From Verrucomicrobiota bacterium (GTDB taxonomy: Bacteria > Verrucomicrobiota > Verrucomicrobiia > CAIQCK01): a DNA stretch of 64,000 nt. The first letter of the stretch is position 1. The number at the start of each line of letters is the position of its first letter. Of this stretch, positions 9,746 to 17,914 are shown piece after piece. Location of the stretch: positions 496,001 through 560,000 of the forward strand of contig JACRJX010000029.1 in assembly GCA_016235595.1 (NCBI GenBank), given 5' to 3'. The position numbers were made by a program, and so were the translations under genes. Under the pieces are notes generated by a model. The model was given only the letters and a program-made list of their open reading frames with translations. It had not been told where the DNA came from and did not search any database.

Positions 9746-9934
9746 ATGGGTTCGTTTGCCTGCCCTCATTACGACACGGCCAAGGACAGTTGTCTGCGGT
9801 TGAAGACCGACTGTGTGCCGGGCCGCCGGGGCTGCGTGCTGCGCGGCAAGTCGGTGTTTGCCTTTTCCGCCGAGGAACGCGTCCTCGAACTGGAAGAGGA
9901 AAAGAAATCGAAACCACCCAGCCGCAGGCACTGA
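9746..9934 (+). CDS. Small Cys-rich protein
   Basis: 62 residues, MGSFACPHYDTAKDSCLRLKT and onward, with five cysteines spaced like a small metal site (CPHY, SCLRL, DCVPGRRGC) and a charged tail (ELEEEKKSKPP). No named family recognised. The start at ATG 9746 places the Cys motif at the N-terminus. It is divergent from gluQ, separated by about 130 bp. Confidence 0.5.
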   Translation: MGSFACPHYDTAKDSCLRLKTDCVPGRRGCVLRGKSVFAFSAEERVLELEEEKKSKPPSRRH

Positions 9935-9993
9935 TCGGTTTCCCCTTCCGCTTCCTCACCTCGGCGGCTGCTAAACGAACGCGATACGCCGTG

Positions 9994-11910
9994 TCACTTC
10001 GCCACGGGGATGACAACGATCTCGACGTCGATCGTGCCGGTGTTGTCGGACACGGGTTGCTCGTTGAGACGCAGGTAAAGCTGGCCCATCTCCTTCGCGA
10101 CGATTTGCATCTCGCTGCCCACCTCGAACGGCTCGGTGAAACCGATGCGGCCGATGAGAGCGCACGGCGTCAGCTTCGGACACGGCGGTGTGCGGCCGGT
10201 GCCGCCGGAGATACCACTGGGGCCGGACGCGGACTTGGCGGAACGCTCGTACTGGTAGGTGCCGGCGGCAGCGAAGTTCACCGTGTCGCCCTTGCGCAGC
10301 ATGATTCGCGTGTCCATCCAATCGGCGTTGGCCTGCACCTTTATTTTCGAGGAGGAAGAGAATGCGACGGCTTGCGTCGGCCTGTCAGTGCCGGTCTTTT
10401 TCTCCGGCCCGCGCATTCCCATCGGCAGCGTCGCCACTTGGTAGCCGTGCAGCTTCAACTCGCGCACGCACCAGTCGTAGTCGAGATACGCAACCACGCT
10501 CACGTCGTCGAAGACGGCGGTGGAGTCGTCGGCGGCGAGCGTTACGTTGAGCGGCTCGGCGCGCTTGGTGACGCCGGCCAGCGGACGTCCGTTGTTGAGC
10601 TTGGCGGCGACCTTCTCTTCATCGCGCGTCATTTCCAGAAGGTGATACTGTTTCAACAGCACGTTCGGAACGGCCATCGATTGCACTTTCCCGCCGTCGT
10701 CGCCGAGCGAGAATCCTCCCATGCCCAGCTTGAAACCGCATCGCACGGCGGTGTCCACGTCGCGCAGGCCGAAGCTGACGCTGCTGCCGCTGAGGATGGC
10801 GCCGCGCGCGGAGATTTTCATCGGACCGACCAGCCTCGGTTGCAGCACCAGCGTCGTCGGGCCATACTGGCTCTTATAGACCGCGCCGTTATAGACGCGC
10901 CACGCAAACGGATCCGCCCGGCCGCGAGGATCAATCACCTGCCAGTCGGAAAACTGCGCCGGATCATTGAAGTTGTAAGCCAGTTCGATCTGGCCGGTCG
11001 GCAACATGCGCTGAAAACCCCGGATCATCTGCCGCAACTGCGTCTCCGTGGCCGGCGGCGGCCCGTAGCGCGGCCCGACCCGGCCGACGAAGTTTGTCGT
11101 CAGCCGCGCGTCCACCGTCTGGCGGAACCAGTCAAGGTCGAGCCTGCCGGTGATTTTCAGACCTTCGATGGCTACGGACGTTCCTGGCGCGGCGAGAAAC
11201 ACCTGGCCGAGGCCGGCGATCTTGCACGGAGCCGTCAACGCCGGCACGCCGGCGGCAGCGGCGGAGAAGTTCGCTGAATCGAAAGTAAATGTCACCTCTT
11301 GCGCCTTGCCAGGGATCGGCGCGTTCGTGGCGTGCGCCAGCCAGTTGGCGTCCTGCGCCAGGAACAGGCTGAACGTCTGCGCCGGCGTGATGGCGACGCC
11401 GGCCTGGAACTGCGTGCCGTCCCTCACCCCGAAGTAACCGCCCGCATACTGGCTACCCTTGAGCACGAAACCCTTGAAGGAAACCGTGACCGGTCCGTTG
11501 AATCGCGCCGAATGGAAGAGAGGCACGTCTTCGGGAACGGTCTTTTGCAGGAAGCCGTCGCGGGTTTCCCACGGGCTGCCGACCGCGCTGGGTGCTTTGT
11601 CGCCGGGCTTGGTCACGAAATCTTCCAGCACGTGTTGGAGCTTGAAGTCGTAGGTCAGTTCCACGCGGTCGTCCGGCAGCAACCGCACCAGGCAGCGGAA
11701 CAACTCCCGTATCGTCGCCTCCTCGGCTGAACTGCTCGCCAGCCGGCGCGTGCCAAAGCCGGGGCCGCCGCCGGTGTTCGTTTCGGTCAGTGTCGGCGCG
11801 GCGGGAGCCACCGGCGGTCGCACGAGCGGCGGCCGCACAAACGGTCCTTGCGCACCGAAGAGCGGCATAGCCGCCAGCGCCATAGAAAAGGCGATCAATC
11901 TGATTCCCAT
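9994..11910 (-). CDS. Large secreted protein with duplicated domain
   Basis: 638 residues from the start MGIRLIAFSMALAAMPLFGAQG, a signal peptide. Two related segments are visible: IRELFRCLVRLLPDDRVELTYDF and LRQMIRGFQRMLPTGQIELAYNF, each followed by a beta-rich laminin-G-like stretch, so the protein looks like an internal duplication. The C-terminal part (IMLRKGDTVNFAAAGTYQYERS) resembles LecA/PA14-type carbohydrate-binding modules. Function unknown, probably surface or periplasmic glycan binding. The Pro-rich linker after the signal is typical of secreted proteins here. Confidence 0.7.
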   Translation of the reverse strand: MGIRLIAFSMALAAMPLFGAQGPFVRPPLVRPPVAPAAPTLTETNTGGGPGFGTRRLASSSAEEATIRELFRCLVRLLPDDRVELTYDFKLQHVLEDFVTKPGDKAPSAVGSPWETRDGFLQKTVPEDVPLFHSARFNGPVTVSFKGFVLKGSQYAGGYFGVRDGTQFQAGVAITPAQTFSLFLAQDANWLAHATNAPIPGKAQEVTFTFDSANFSAAAAGVPALTAPCKIAGLGQVFLAAPGTSVAIEGLKITGRLDLDWFRQTVDARLTTNFVGRVGPRYGPPPATETQLRQMIRGFQRMLPTGQIELAYNFNDPAQFSDWQVIDPRGRADPFAWRVYNGAVYKSQYGPTTLVLQPRLVGPMKISARGAILSGSSVSFGLRDVDTAVRCGFKLGMGGFSLGDDGGKVQSMAVPNVLLKQYHLLEMTRDEEKVAAKLNNGRPLAGVTKRAEPLNVTLAADDSTAVFDDVSVVAYLDYDWCVRELKLHGYQVATLPMGMRGPEKKTGTDRPTQAVAFSSSSKIKVQANADWMDTRIMLRKGDTVNFAAAGTYQYERSAKSASGPSGISGGTGRTPPCPKLTPCALIGRIGFTEPFEVGSEMQIVAKEMGQLYLRLNEQPVSDNTGTIDVEIVVIPVAK

Positions 11911-12111
11911 GGGCGTATTTATTACGTGCAACCTTCTTCTGAGTCAAACCGGATGAGGGAGTCAAGCGGCACAGGCTCAAGGTGGACGACCTCCGGGCGC
12001 GATTTCTCATCCATCCAACATCAAGCGTGCCCACAGATTGCACTCCACCTGCTCGCTGACGGTGGAGGCTTCGTCGCCCGCCACTCCTACAGAGAACAGC
12101 TGCGCCGACGT

Positions 12112-13422
12112 CTACTTCCCGTGGCCGAAGTGCCGGTCAGCGAAGCGGAGGTATTGCTCCCAGTCATACGCGGTCACGTCGTGTTTGCCGGTGCGAACGT
12201 GGTAGCCGATGGTCTTGCCGACGGGATGATCAACAGCGGGCATCTCGTCCACGCCGAGGCCTTCCTTGCCAAAGAGCCGATAGACCGGCTCAGCGTTTTT
12301 CGCGGAGAGAAACTCGCCGCGCGGATCGGCCCAACGGTCCCCCTCGGCGCTTGCCACATAGATCGGCCGCGGCGCGGCGAGCGCAATGAGTTCGTGTTGG
12401 TCCACCGGCAGCTTGGATTCGTTGTCGGCGTATTGTTTGAAGTTGCCGCAGAACCAGTGTGGGAACGCGGTATTGATGATGGCCGTTGTCTCGCCGAACC
12501 ACCGCCGCGCGAGCGCCGCGCCGCCTTCGCCGGAGTTGTTGGAGATGACGAGGGCGAATCGCTCGTCCTGCGCGCCGGCCCACAGCGAGGTCTTGCCGAG
12601 CCGCGAGTGTCCAATCACCGCCACATGCTTCGCGTCCACGTCGCGGTCGGTTTCCAGATAGTCCAGCGCGCGGCTCAGACCCCACGCCCACGCGCCGATG
12701 GCGCCCCAGTCGTCCGGCGCAAACTGCGTGTTCCCGCCGTCCTTGGCGAGCGCAGCACGGGTCGAGACCTTCCAACCTTCGGCGAAATCCGGCTCGATGT
12801 CGCCGTAGTAGGCCGTCGCGAGCGCATAGCCGCGCGCGAGCAACATCTCGACCTGCCAACGGTCCGCCTCGGTGCCGCGCGAGGTTTCGGTGGCGCGGTT
12901 GTTGACGATGCCCTTGTCCTTGCTGGGACGCATCCAGACCGTGGAGAGCTTGACGCCGGGATCGTTCGCGACGGCGTGGTTGCCGCCGAAGCTCAGGCCA
13001 AGAAACGCCGGCACGGGCCGCTTCGCGCCGTTCGGCAGATAGACCAACAGTTCCATCTTCGGCCCGTCCTTCGTGCCGAGAAAGTAGATCGTCACCTCGC
13101 GTCGCGTCGCCTTGCCGCCGAGAGCGTTCTTGTCCTCGGCCGTGACCTCGCACTTCATTGCCGCGGGCCGGGCCGGACTGTGGCCATAGACGTGCGTCCG
13201 GAACAGTTCCAGAACCTCCGGCCGGCGTTTCGCACGCCACGTCGCGGCATCGGCGACCTTCGTGCCGTCGGCGCAAACGAGCGGGTCGGGCAGCGTGTGG
13301 CTGCCGACCTTGGATTCGTCGTAGTTGACGCGGGGCGGCGGCGCGGATGCGGCGATGGCGGCGGCGCAGAGCAAGGGCAGCGAAATGATAACGGCGAGCA
13401 GCTTGGCGAAGTTTGTATTCAT
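12112..13422 (-). CDS. CE15 glucuronoyl esterase-like secreted protein
   Basis: Family members cleave ester links between lignin and glucuronoxylan. 436 residues with a signal peptide (LLAVIISLPLLCAAAIAAS). The CE15 nucleophile motif is GHSRLGK with Ser273; a Glu in SNNSGEGG (E299) and His408 in GYHVRTGKHD complete a plausible triad. WDWG-like context (DDWGAIGAWAWGLSRALDYL) also fits CE15. The start at 13422 is preferred because the signal begins there; the longer frame adds unrelated sequence. Confidence 0.87.
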   Translation of the reverse strand: MNTNFAKLLAVIISLPLLCAAAIAASAPPPRVNYDESKVGSHTLPDPLVCADGTKVADAATWRAKRRPEVLELFRTHVYGHSPARPAAMKCEVTAEDKNALGGKATRREVTIYFLGTKDGPKMELLVYLPNGAKRPVPAFLGLSFGGNHAVANDPGVKLSTVWMRPSKDKGIVNNRATETSRGTEADRWQVEMLLARGYALATAYYGDIEPDFAEGWKVSTRAALAKDGGNTQFAPDDWGAIGAWAWGLSRALDYLETDRDVDAKHVAVIGHSRLGKTSLWAGAQDERFALVISNNSGEGGAALARRWFGETTAIINTAFPHWFCGNFKQYADNESKLPVDQHELIALAAPRPIYVASAEGDRWADPRGEFLSAKNAEPVYRLFGKEGLGVDEMPAVDHPVGKTIGYHVRTGKHDVTAYDWEQYLRFADRHFGHGK

Positions 13423-13662
13423 AAGATTTTCTCTCGATCCGTGGCTTGGGCGATCAGCCGTATGTTTCGCGTCGCTCATCTGCCGCGGGATGGCGCAGCA
13501 GATACTCTCGAATCCGGAGGCTCTGCACAAGTTCGGAAAATCGCGATACGATGGCGGGATGACCGCCCATGGTGTCAGACAAGAATTGCAGCGCGAGGCT
13601 TGCGCAGACCGAACCGCTCTGGTAGCGTATGCTCAAATTTACAGGAGGCTTCCAAACATTTT

Positions 13663-14100
13663 ATGCCCGACTATGCAGCCATCGCACTCGTCGTCATCGC
13701 CATCGTGCTGGTCCTCTGGACCGTGGCGGTGGCCGTGGCGGCACTCAAACTCTGGCAGTTGCTGGAGAAGATCAACGGCAAACTGGACTTGATTGCAACT
13801 GACCTGCGCGCGCTTGCGCAGAAAGGCGAACAACTGCTCCACGAACTGGAGAAACTTTCCAGCGCCGCGCGCAATCAGGTGGAAACCGTGGGCACGATCG
13901 TCAAGGACGTGCGCGGCTGGGTGGACAAGGTGGAATTCACGACGGAGTTCGTGCGGAGCACCGTGCGCAACGGCGTGTTGGGTGGATTCACCAACGCGCG
14001 GGCATTTTTCCAGGGCATGCTCGGCTTCCTGCAATTCTTCGTGCGCCGGCCCGAAGGCGGCGCGGCGACAAAAGATGTCACAAAAGAAAAGGAGAACTGA
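13663..14100 (+). CDS. DUF948-type membrane-anchored coiled-coil protein
   Basis: 145 residues: an N-terminal membrane helix (AAIALVVIAIVLVLWTVAVAVAALKLW) then a helical region with regular heptads (LLEKINGKLDLIATDLRALAQKGEQLLHELEKL). This layout is that of DUF948 proteins, which accompany YtxH proteins in general stress operons. An AGGAGG site precedes the start. The stop is 1 bp before the next start. Confidence 0.75.
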   Translation: MPDYAAIALVVIAIVLVLWTVAVAVAALKLWQLLEKINGKLDLIATDLRALAQKGEQLLHELEKLSSAARNQVETVGTIVKDVRGWVDKVEFTTEFVRSTVRNGVLGGFTNARAFFQGMLGFLQFFVRRPEGGAATKDVTKEKEN

Positions 14101-14101
14101 T

Positions 14102-14395
14102 ATGGCAGACAACGGAAACAGTAACGTGGGTGGAGTGCTGGTGGCCTTCATGGCCGGCATCGTCGTGGGCGCAGGCGTCGCATTGCTCTACGCGCCGCAA
14201 TCCGGCAAGGAAACACGCAAGCTTCTTGCCAAGAGAGCGGACGAGCTGAAGGATCAGGCGGAAGAGATTGTGGACGATGTGCTCGAGAAGGGCAAACAAG
14301 CTCTCAAGGAAAAGAAGGAACAGTTCGACGCCGCCATCGAAGCCGGCAAAGAAACGATGAGCGATGCGCGGAAGAAACTGAAAGAAGCGCTCTAA
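14102..14395 (+). CDS. YtxH-domain protein
   Basis: 97 residues. The glycine-rich helix GGVLVAFMAGIVVGAGVALLYAPQSGKETRK is the YtxH signature; a Lys/Glu-rich amphipathic tail follows. Family members are general-stress proteins of unknown biochemistry. The AAAAGGAGAACTGAT ribosome site overlaps the end of the DUF948 gene, so the pair is an operon. Its end overlaps the convergent MFS gene by 4 bp. Confidence 0.85.
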   Translation: MADNGNSNVGGVLVAFMAGIVVGAGVALLYAPQSGKETRKLLAKRADELKDQAEEIVDDVLEKGKQALKEKKEQFDAAIEAGKETMSDARKKLKEAL

Positions 14396-15657
14396 GCCGT
14401 TCGATTTTGCGTGGCGGCGCGATGCAACCCATAGAGCGTCGCGCCGCCCGCAGCACACAGCGCGCCCAGCCCGGCCAGAACATTCGACGGGGGAAGTTCG
14501 TGCAGGAGGTGGGTGCCAAATTGCAGCCACAGGGCGAATAGGAACGCCATCGCCGCCAACAGCTGCTTCACACTGAAAACGCCGCCGCGGCGCATATCCG
14601 GCACGATTTCCTGCAACCGCGTGTCCGCCGGCACCGACGCCATTCCCGCCATCGCGCCCACGCCGATCATCGCCATCCCCGCCAGCCACGGTGACCGCGT
14701 CAACACCACCGTCGCGATGCAAAAGCCCATGGCGATCATCGCCAGATAAGGCAGCGATGCCAGATGCCGCAGCCGTTGCGACTGGCTCACCAGAAACAAC
14801 CCCACCGCCATCCCAAGACCGCCGGCGCCGACCAGCAATCCCACGCCAAGAGCCGCCAACCGCAATTGCGCCGTGGCGAATCCCAGCACCTCCACCAGCA
14901 GCAACCCGCCCACCAGCGCAAACACCGCGCCCAACAGCACCAGCAGCAGCGCCTCGCGATGCGCCAGCGTGTAGGTCACACCCGCTTTCATATCACGGAG
15001 CGTGGAACCTTTCTCGCTTGGACGCTCCTCATTCCTCTCCGGCCGCAGGCTCCGCGAAATCAGCGTGATCAACAAGCCGCTGAACAAAAACGTGCAACCG
15101 TCAATCACGAAGCACGGATTAGGACCGAGCGCCTGCACCACCCATCCCGCCACGGGAATCGCCAGCAAACCGGCCACCGCGCCGCTGGAGTTGGAGAGCG
15201 AGTTGGCCGCCATCAACAACCGCGGCTCGGTGATCCGCGGCATCGCCGCCAGCCGCGCCGGCCCGTGAAACGTCGCCAAGGCGCCCATCACAAAGACCAC
15301 GCCATAGAGCGCCTGCACCGACGGATCGACGTGGCGGATCAACGGAATCGCAAACGCAAAACCCGCGCGCAAGAAATCCGCCGCCGCCATCGTCAACTTG
15401 CGGCTCCAACGGTCCGTCCACGCCACCGCCAACGGGCTGAATAGCAGCACGGGCAGCGTGGCAAAGAACATCAGCCTTGCCGTTTCCGACACATTGGCGA
15501 TGCCGTGCACCTGAAGGATGACACCGAGCAAGGCCATTTGATGCAGCCGGTCGCCGATACCGCTGCCCAACTGGCCTATGTAAAGCTTCAAAAAGTCGCG
15601 ATTCCGCAAAACCGCGCCAAATGTTTGTTCCGATGCCATTGGCCGTATTCTAGCCAT
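14392..15657 (-). CDS. MFS transporter (enterobactin exporter-like group)
   Basis: 421 residues with about 12 hydrophobic segments. The N-terminal half (LRNRDFLKLYIGQLGSGIGDRLHQMALL, AWTDRWSRK) matches the MFS_3/EntS-like exporters, including the loop-2 motif D-R-x-x-R-K. Likely drug or small-molecule efflux by proton antiport. It overlaps convergently with the YtxH gene. Start possibly at the second Met (MASEQTF). Confidence 0.85.
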   Translation of the reverse strand: MARIRPMASEQTFGAVLRNRDFLKLYIGQLGSGIGDRLHQMALLGVILQVHGIANVSETARLMFFATLPVLLFSPLAVAWTDRWSRKLTMAAADFLRAGFAFAIPLIRHVDPSVQALYGVVFVMGALATFHGPARLAAMPRITEPRLLMAANSLSNSSGAVAGLLAIPVAGWVVQALGPNPCFVIDGCTFLFSGLLITLISRSLRPERNEERPSEKGSTLRDMKAGVTYTLAHREALLLVLLGAVFALVGGLLLVEVLGFATAQLRLAALGVGLLVGAGGLGMAVGLFLVSQSQRLRHLASLPYLAMIAMGFCIATVVLTRSPWLAGMAMIGVGAMAGMASVPADTRLQEIVPDMRRGGVFSVKQLLAAMAFLFALWLQFGTHLLHELPPSNVLAGLGALCAAGGATLYGLHRAATQNRTA

Positions 15658-15736
15658 ATATCGTCATTAGAGCGAAGCGTCAAAATTCCCCGTTGAAATG
15701 ATGGGCCATCCTGCTATTGTCTGGCCCGCTTTGGGT

Positions 15737-15813
15737 GCGCCCGTAGCTCAGTGGATTAGAGCATCTGACTACGGATCAGAGGGTCGTAGGTTCAAGTCCT
15801 ACCGGGCGCACCA
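15737..15813 (+). tRNA. tRNA-Arg (ACG)
   Basis: Canonical: acceptor GCGCCCG/CGGGCGC, D-loop AGTGGATTA with GG, anticodon loop CTACGGA (anticodon ACG), T-loop TTCAAGT, discriminator A and encoded CCA. It serves as an internal reference for normal tRNA features next to the aberrant array. It sits just downstream of the RNA-repair cassette. Confidence 0.97.
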
Positions 15814-15977
15814 TTTTTTTCGGGGAAATCCGCAGCGCTGTCGTGACAAGTGTGGCACGCGTGGAACAAGAAATGGGTGGAAATGCGTCCCGCCATTGAG
15901 CGTTATTCCAGAGTGCCGACCGCGACCTTCTGCCAACCTTCAGCAGGGCAGTGAATGGCGAACTCGCTGCCTCACAG

Positions 15978-16568
15978 TCACACTCGGCTCGGGAGAAACA
16001 GCTCCCAGTCCTCGATCTCGTGAGAGTTCTTGATCGTGTAAGTGACCGGCAATGCCGCAGGAGCGCGCGGTGCGGACAACAACTGCAGGCCGGCTTCGTG
16101 TGGCAGACGGTCGCCTTTTCTGGCGTTGATCTCACGACTGGCCAAGACACAGTTATCCCACACCGTTTTGCCGCCGCGTGAGCGGGGAACAACGTGGTCA
16201 ATGCTGGCCTCTTCAGGGCGGAGCAGTCTGCCAGTGTACTGGCAACGGTTGCGGTCGCGCTCCCGAATGCTGCGGGGCGACAGCGCAGGCCGCTTGTGAG
16301 GTACTCGGGAATAGTTCGCGAGCACGATAACCGTGGGCACACGGATGGCGCCGCGCGCGGTGACGACAGAGTTATCCTGGGGCCGGATCGGCAACCTCAG
16401 CCATTCTTCCCACGGCACGGGACGCATGGAATCGCGGCCTTCGATGTCGAGAGCGGTGGCGACGTTGATTGCCATCTGGCAAAACGCATCCGCCGGCGTT
16501 CGCACGTTGACCGCCTGCCAGTTACGGTTCAGCACCAACACAGTTGCTTTGTTCAGTACGTCATTCAT
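15978..16568 (-). CDS. HNH endonuclease
   Basis: 196 residues, start MNDVLNKATVLVLNRNWQAV. The HNH core reads SIDHVVPRSRGGKTVWDNCVLASREINARKGD, with the metal-binding D-H and terminal N and K-G. The zinc cysteines of related HNH proteins are only partly present (CQYT and CVLAS). It is the last gene of the minus-strand cassette, 104 bp after rtcB across a strong hairpin, so it is probably co-transcribed with rtcB. A nuclease in an RNA-repair locus could act on RNA or DNA; unknown. Confidence 0.85.
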   Translation of the reverse strand: MNDVLNKATVLVLNRNWQAVNVRTPADAFCQMAINVATALDIEGRDSMRPVPWEEWLRLPIRPQDNSVVTARGAIRVPTVIVLANYSRVPHKRPALSPRSIRERDRNRCQYTGRLLRPEEASIDHVVPRSRGGKTVWDNCVLASREINARKGDRLPHEAGLQLLSAPRAPAALPVTYTIKNSHEIEDWELFLPSRV

Positions 16569-16588
16569 ATCCAACAGTTTCTTTTTCT

Positions 16589-16608
16589 GGTGTTCGTTCT
16601 TTGTCGTG
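16589..16608. repeat. Left arm of 20-bp inverted repeat flanking most of the RNA cassette
   Basis: The 20 bases here are the exact reverse complement of 23782-23801, about 7.2 kb away. This copy lies in the leader of the HNH gene; the other lies upstream of the leader ORF. Confidence 0.7.
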
Positions 16609-16631
16609 CCAGTGAAAAGGGGCGGGGCGGG

Positions 16632-16660
16632 GGGCGCTCCCGCATAATGCGAGAGCGCCC
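16632..16660. promoter_or_regulatory. Intercistronic hairpin between rtcB and the HNH gene
   Basis: 8-bp stem GGGCGCTC/GAGCGCCC, one mismatch, then CGCA/TGCG around TAA. There is no proper U-run on either side, so RNA stabilisation or partial termination is more likely than full termination. Confidence 0.5.
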
Positions 16661-16672
16661 GATGTGACGGGA

Positions 16673-17842
16673 TCAATCCTTGTAGGGATCCACGATGTCG
16701 CGCCCGGCCATCACCACGCCCAGTGGGCGCAGCGTGTGCAGGACACGGATCGTGCCGGAGTGAGCTTTCAGCACCTCGGGCAGGCGGCGATAGGCCTGCG
16801 GAGCCTCATCCAGATCGCCGCCGCGCAGCACGACGCCCTTGTCGTGCAGCCATTTCATCATCTCGTCGTGGCGCACGAGGCCCGGCTTGCGGATGCGCTT
16901 GCCATCCACCAACGCGAAGTGGCCTTTGGCTGCTGTTCGCGACATGACCCGGCCTGCGCCGTGAACCGTCGAAAACAACGCCGTGCGTGCTTCAGGCGAA
17001 TCCACACCTTCGATGATGACGGCTTCATCGCCCATGCTGCCGCCGATGAAACCCTTCTGGCCCGGAAACGCCGGGGTGGCGCCTTTGCGCACAACCCAGT
17101 AACTCTGGCCATCGTGCTCTTCCTGCCAGGCGAAGTTGTGGTGATTGTGCACCTCCGTTTCGATGCCCGCCTTGAGGATTTCACGGACGATGAAACGGGC
17201 AACATACTCACGGCCGGCGTAGGCATATCGCCCCGCCAGCTTCATCGCTGCAAGGTAGTCCTGTCCGATGAGTGAATCTTCTTCAACGACTGTGGGAGGC
17301 ACATCCATCCCGTCCTTGCCGCCGGCAGCCTTCAAGAAGTGCGTCGCCGACTTATGGCCCAGCCCGCGTGAGCCGAAGTGAACGCCAACCCAGACGCGGC
17401 TCTGCTCATCGACAAAAACATCCACATAGTGGTTGCCGCTGCCGACGGTGCCGAGTTGTTCCTGCGCCATATGCTTCCACTGCTTGAGCGGGAACAGGTT
17501 CCATGCTTCGTCGTCGAACAACTCGTGGTCCACCCTGTTCTTGTTCACCCGGCCGATGCCGAACGAGATGTTGCGCACGACATCGTCCATGATGGCGTGG
17601 ATGTTGGGAGCAACCGCGTTCTCAGTGGCATCCGTGCGGATGGCGAGGTTGCCGCAGGCGATATCGAACCCAACGCCCGAGATCGATATCTTGTCTTTGT
17701 AGGCCACAACGCCGCCGATTGGCTGTGCGTAGCCCTTGTGGCCGTCAGCGCACAGCACGGCCTTTTCACCGCCTGCGGCAAGACAGGTTTCAATCTGCTT
17801 GAGGGTCGCCTCGTCGTGCTGGCCAAAAATCACTGGTTTCAT
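16673..17842 (-). CDS. rtcB: RtcB RNA ligase
   Basis: Joins 2',3'-cyclic phosphate or 3'-phosphate RNA ends to 5'-OH ends, using GTP and Mn. 389 residues from MKPVIFG. Metal and guanylation motifs: FDIACGN (D60, C63), VGSGNHYVDV, VHNHHNF, and VHGAGRVMSR with the His that carries GMP. The C-terminus keeps GGDLDEAPQAYR. The start is set by an AGGAAAGGA site; a longer frame adds nothing conserved. It lies between rsr and the HNH gene on the same strand, the gene order seen in bacterial RNA-repair operons. Confidence 0.95.
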   Translation of the reverse strand: MKPVIFGQHDEATLKQIETCLAAGGEKAVLCADGHKGYAQPIGGVVAYKDKISISGVGFDIACGNLAIRTDATENAVAPNIHAIMDDVVRNISFGIGRVNKNRVDHELFDDEAWNLFPLKQWKHMAQEQLGTVGSGNHYVDVFVDEQSRVWVGVHFGSRGLGHKSATHFLKAAGGKDGMDVPPTVVEEDSLIGQDYLAAMKLAGRYAYAGREYVARFIVREILKAGIETEVHNHHNFAWQEEHDGQSYWVVRKGATPAFPGQKGFIGGSMGDEAVIIEGVDSPEARTALFSTVHGAGRVMSRTAAKGHFALVDGKRIRKPGLVRHDEMMKWLHDKGVVLRGGDLDEAPQAYRRLPEVLKAHSGTIRVLHTLRPLGVVMAGRDIVDPYKD

Positions 17843-17873
17843 ATGGGTATGTCCTTTCCTATCGTATAATGGG

Positions 17874-17905
17874 GTGGAGGAGCAGCATGGAAGCTGCTCC
17901 TCCAC
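17874..17905. promoter_or_regulatory. Perfect intercistronic hairpin between rsr and rtcB
   Basis: Stem of 13 perfect pairs (17874-17886 with 17893-17905, GTGGAGGAGCAGC and complement) closing a 6-nt loop. It has no U-run downstream, so it may block exonucleases or separate message levels. Confidence 0.6.
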
Positions 17906-17914
17906 CGTGTGTGT

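Noticed and set aside
11848..13660. Long upstream part of the 750-codon plus-strand frame
   Set aside because: Antisense to the CE15 esterase; only the last 145 codons (from 13663) are real.
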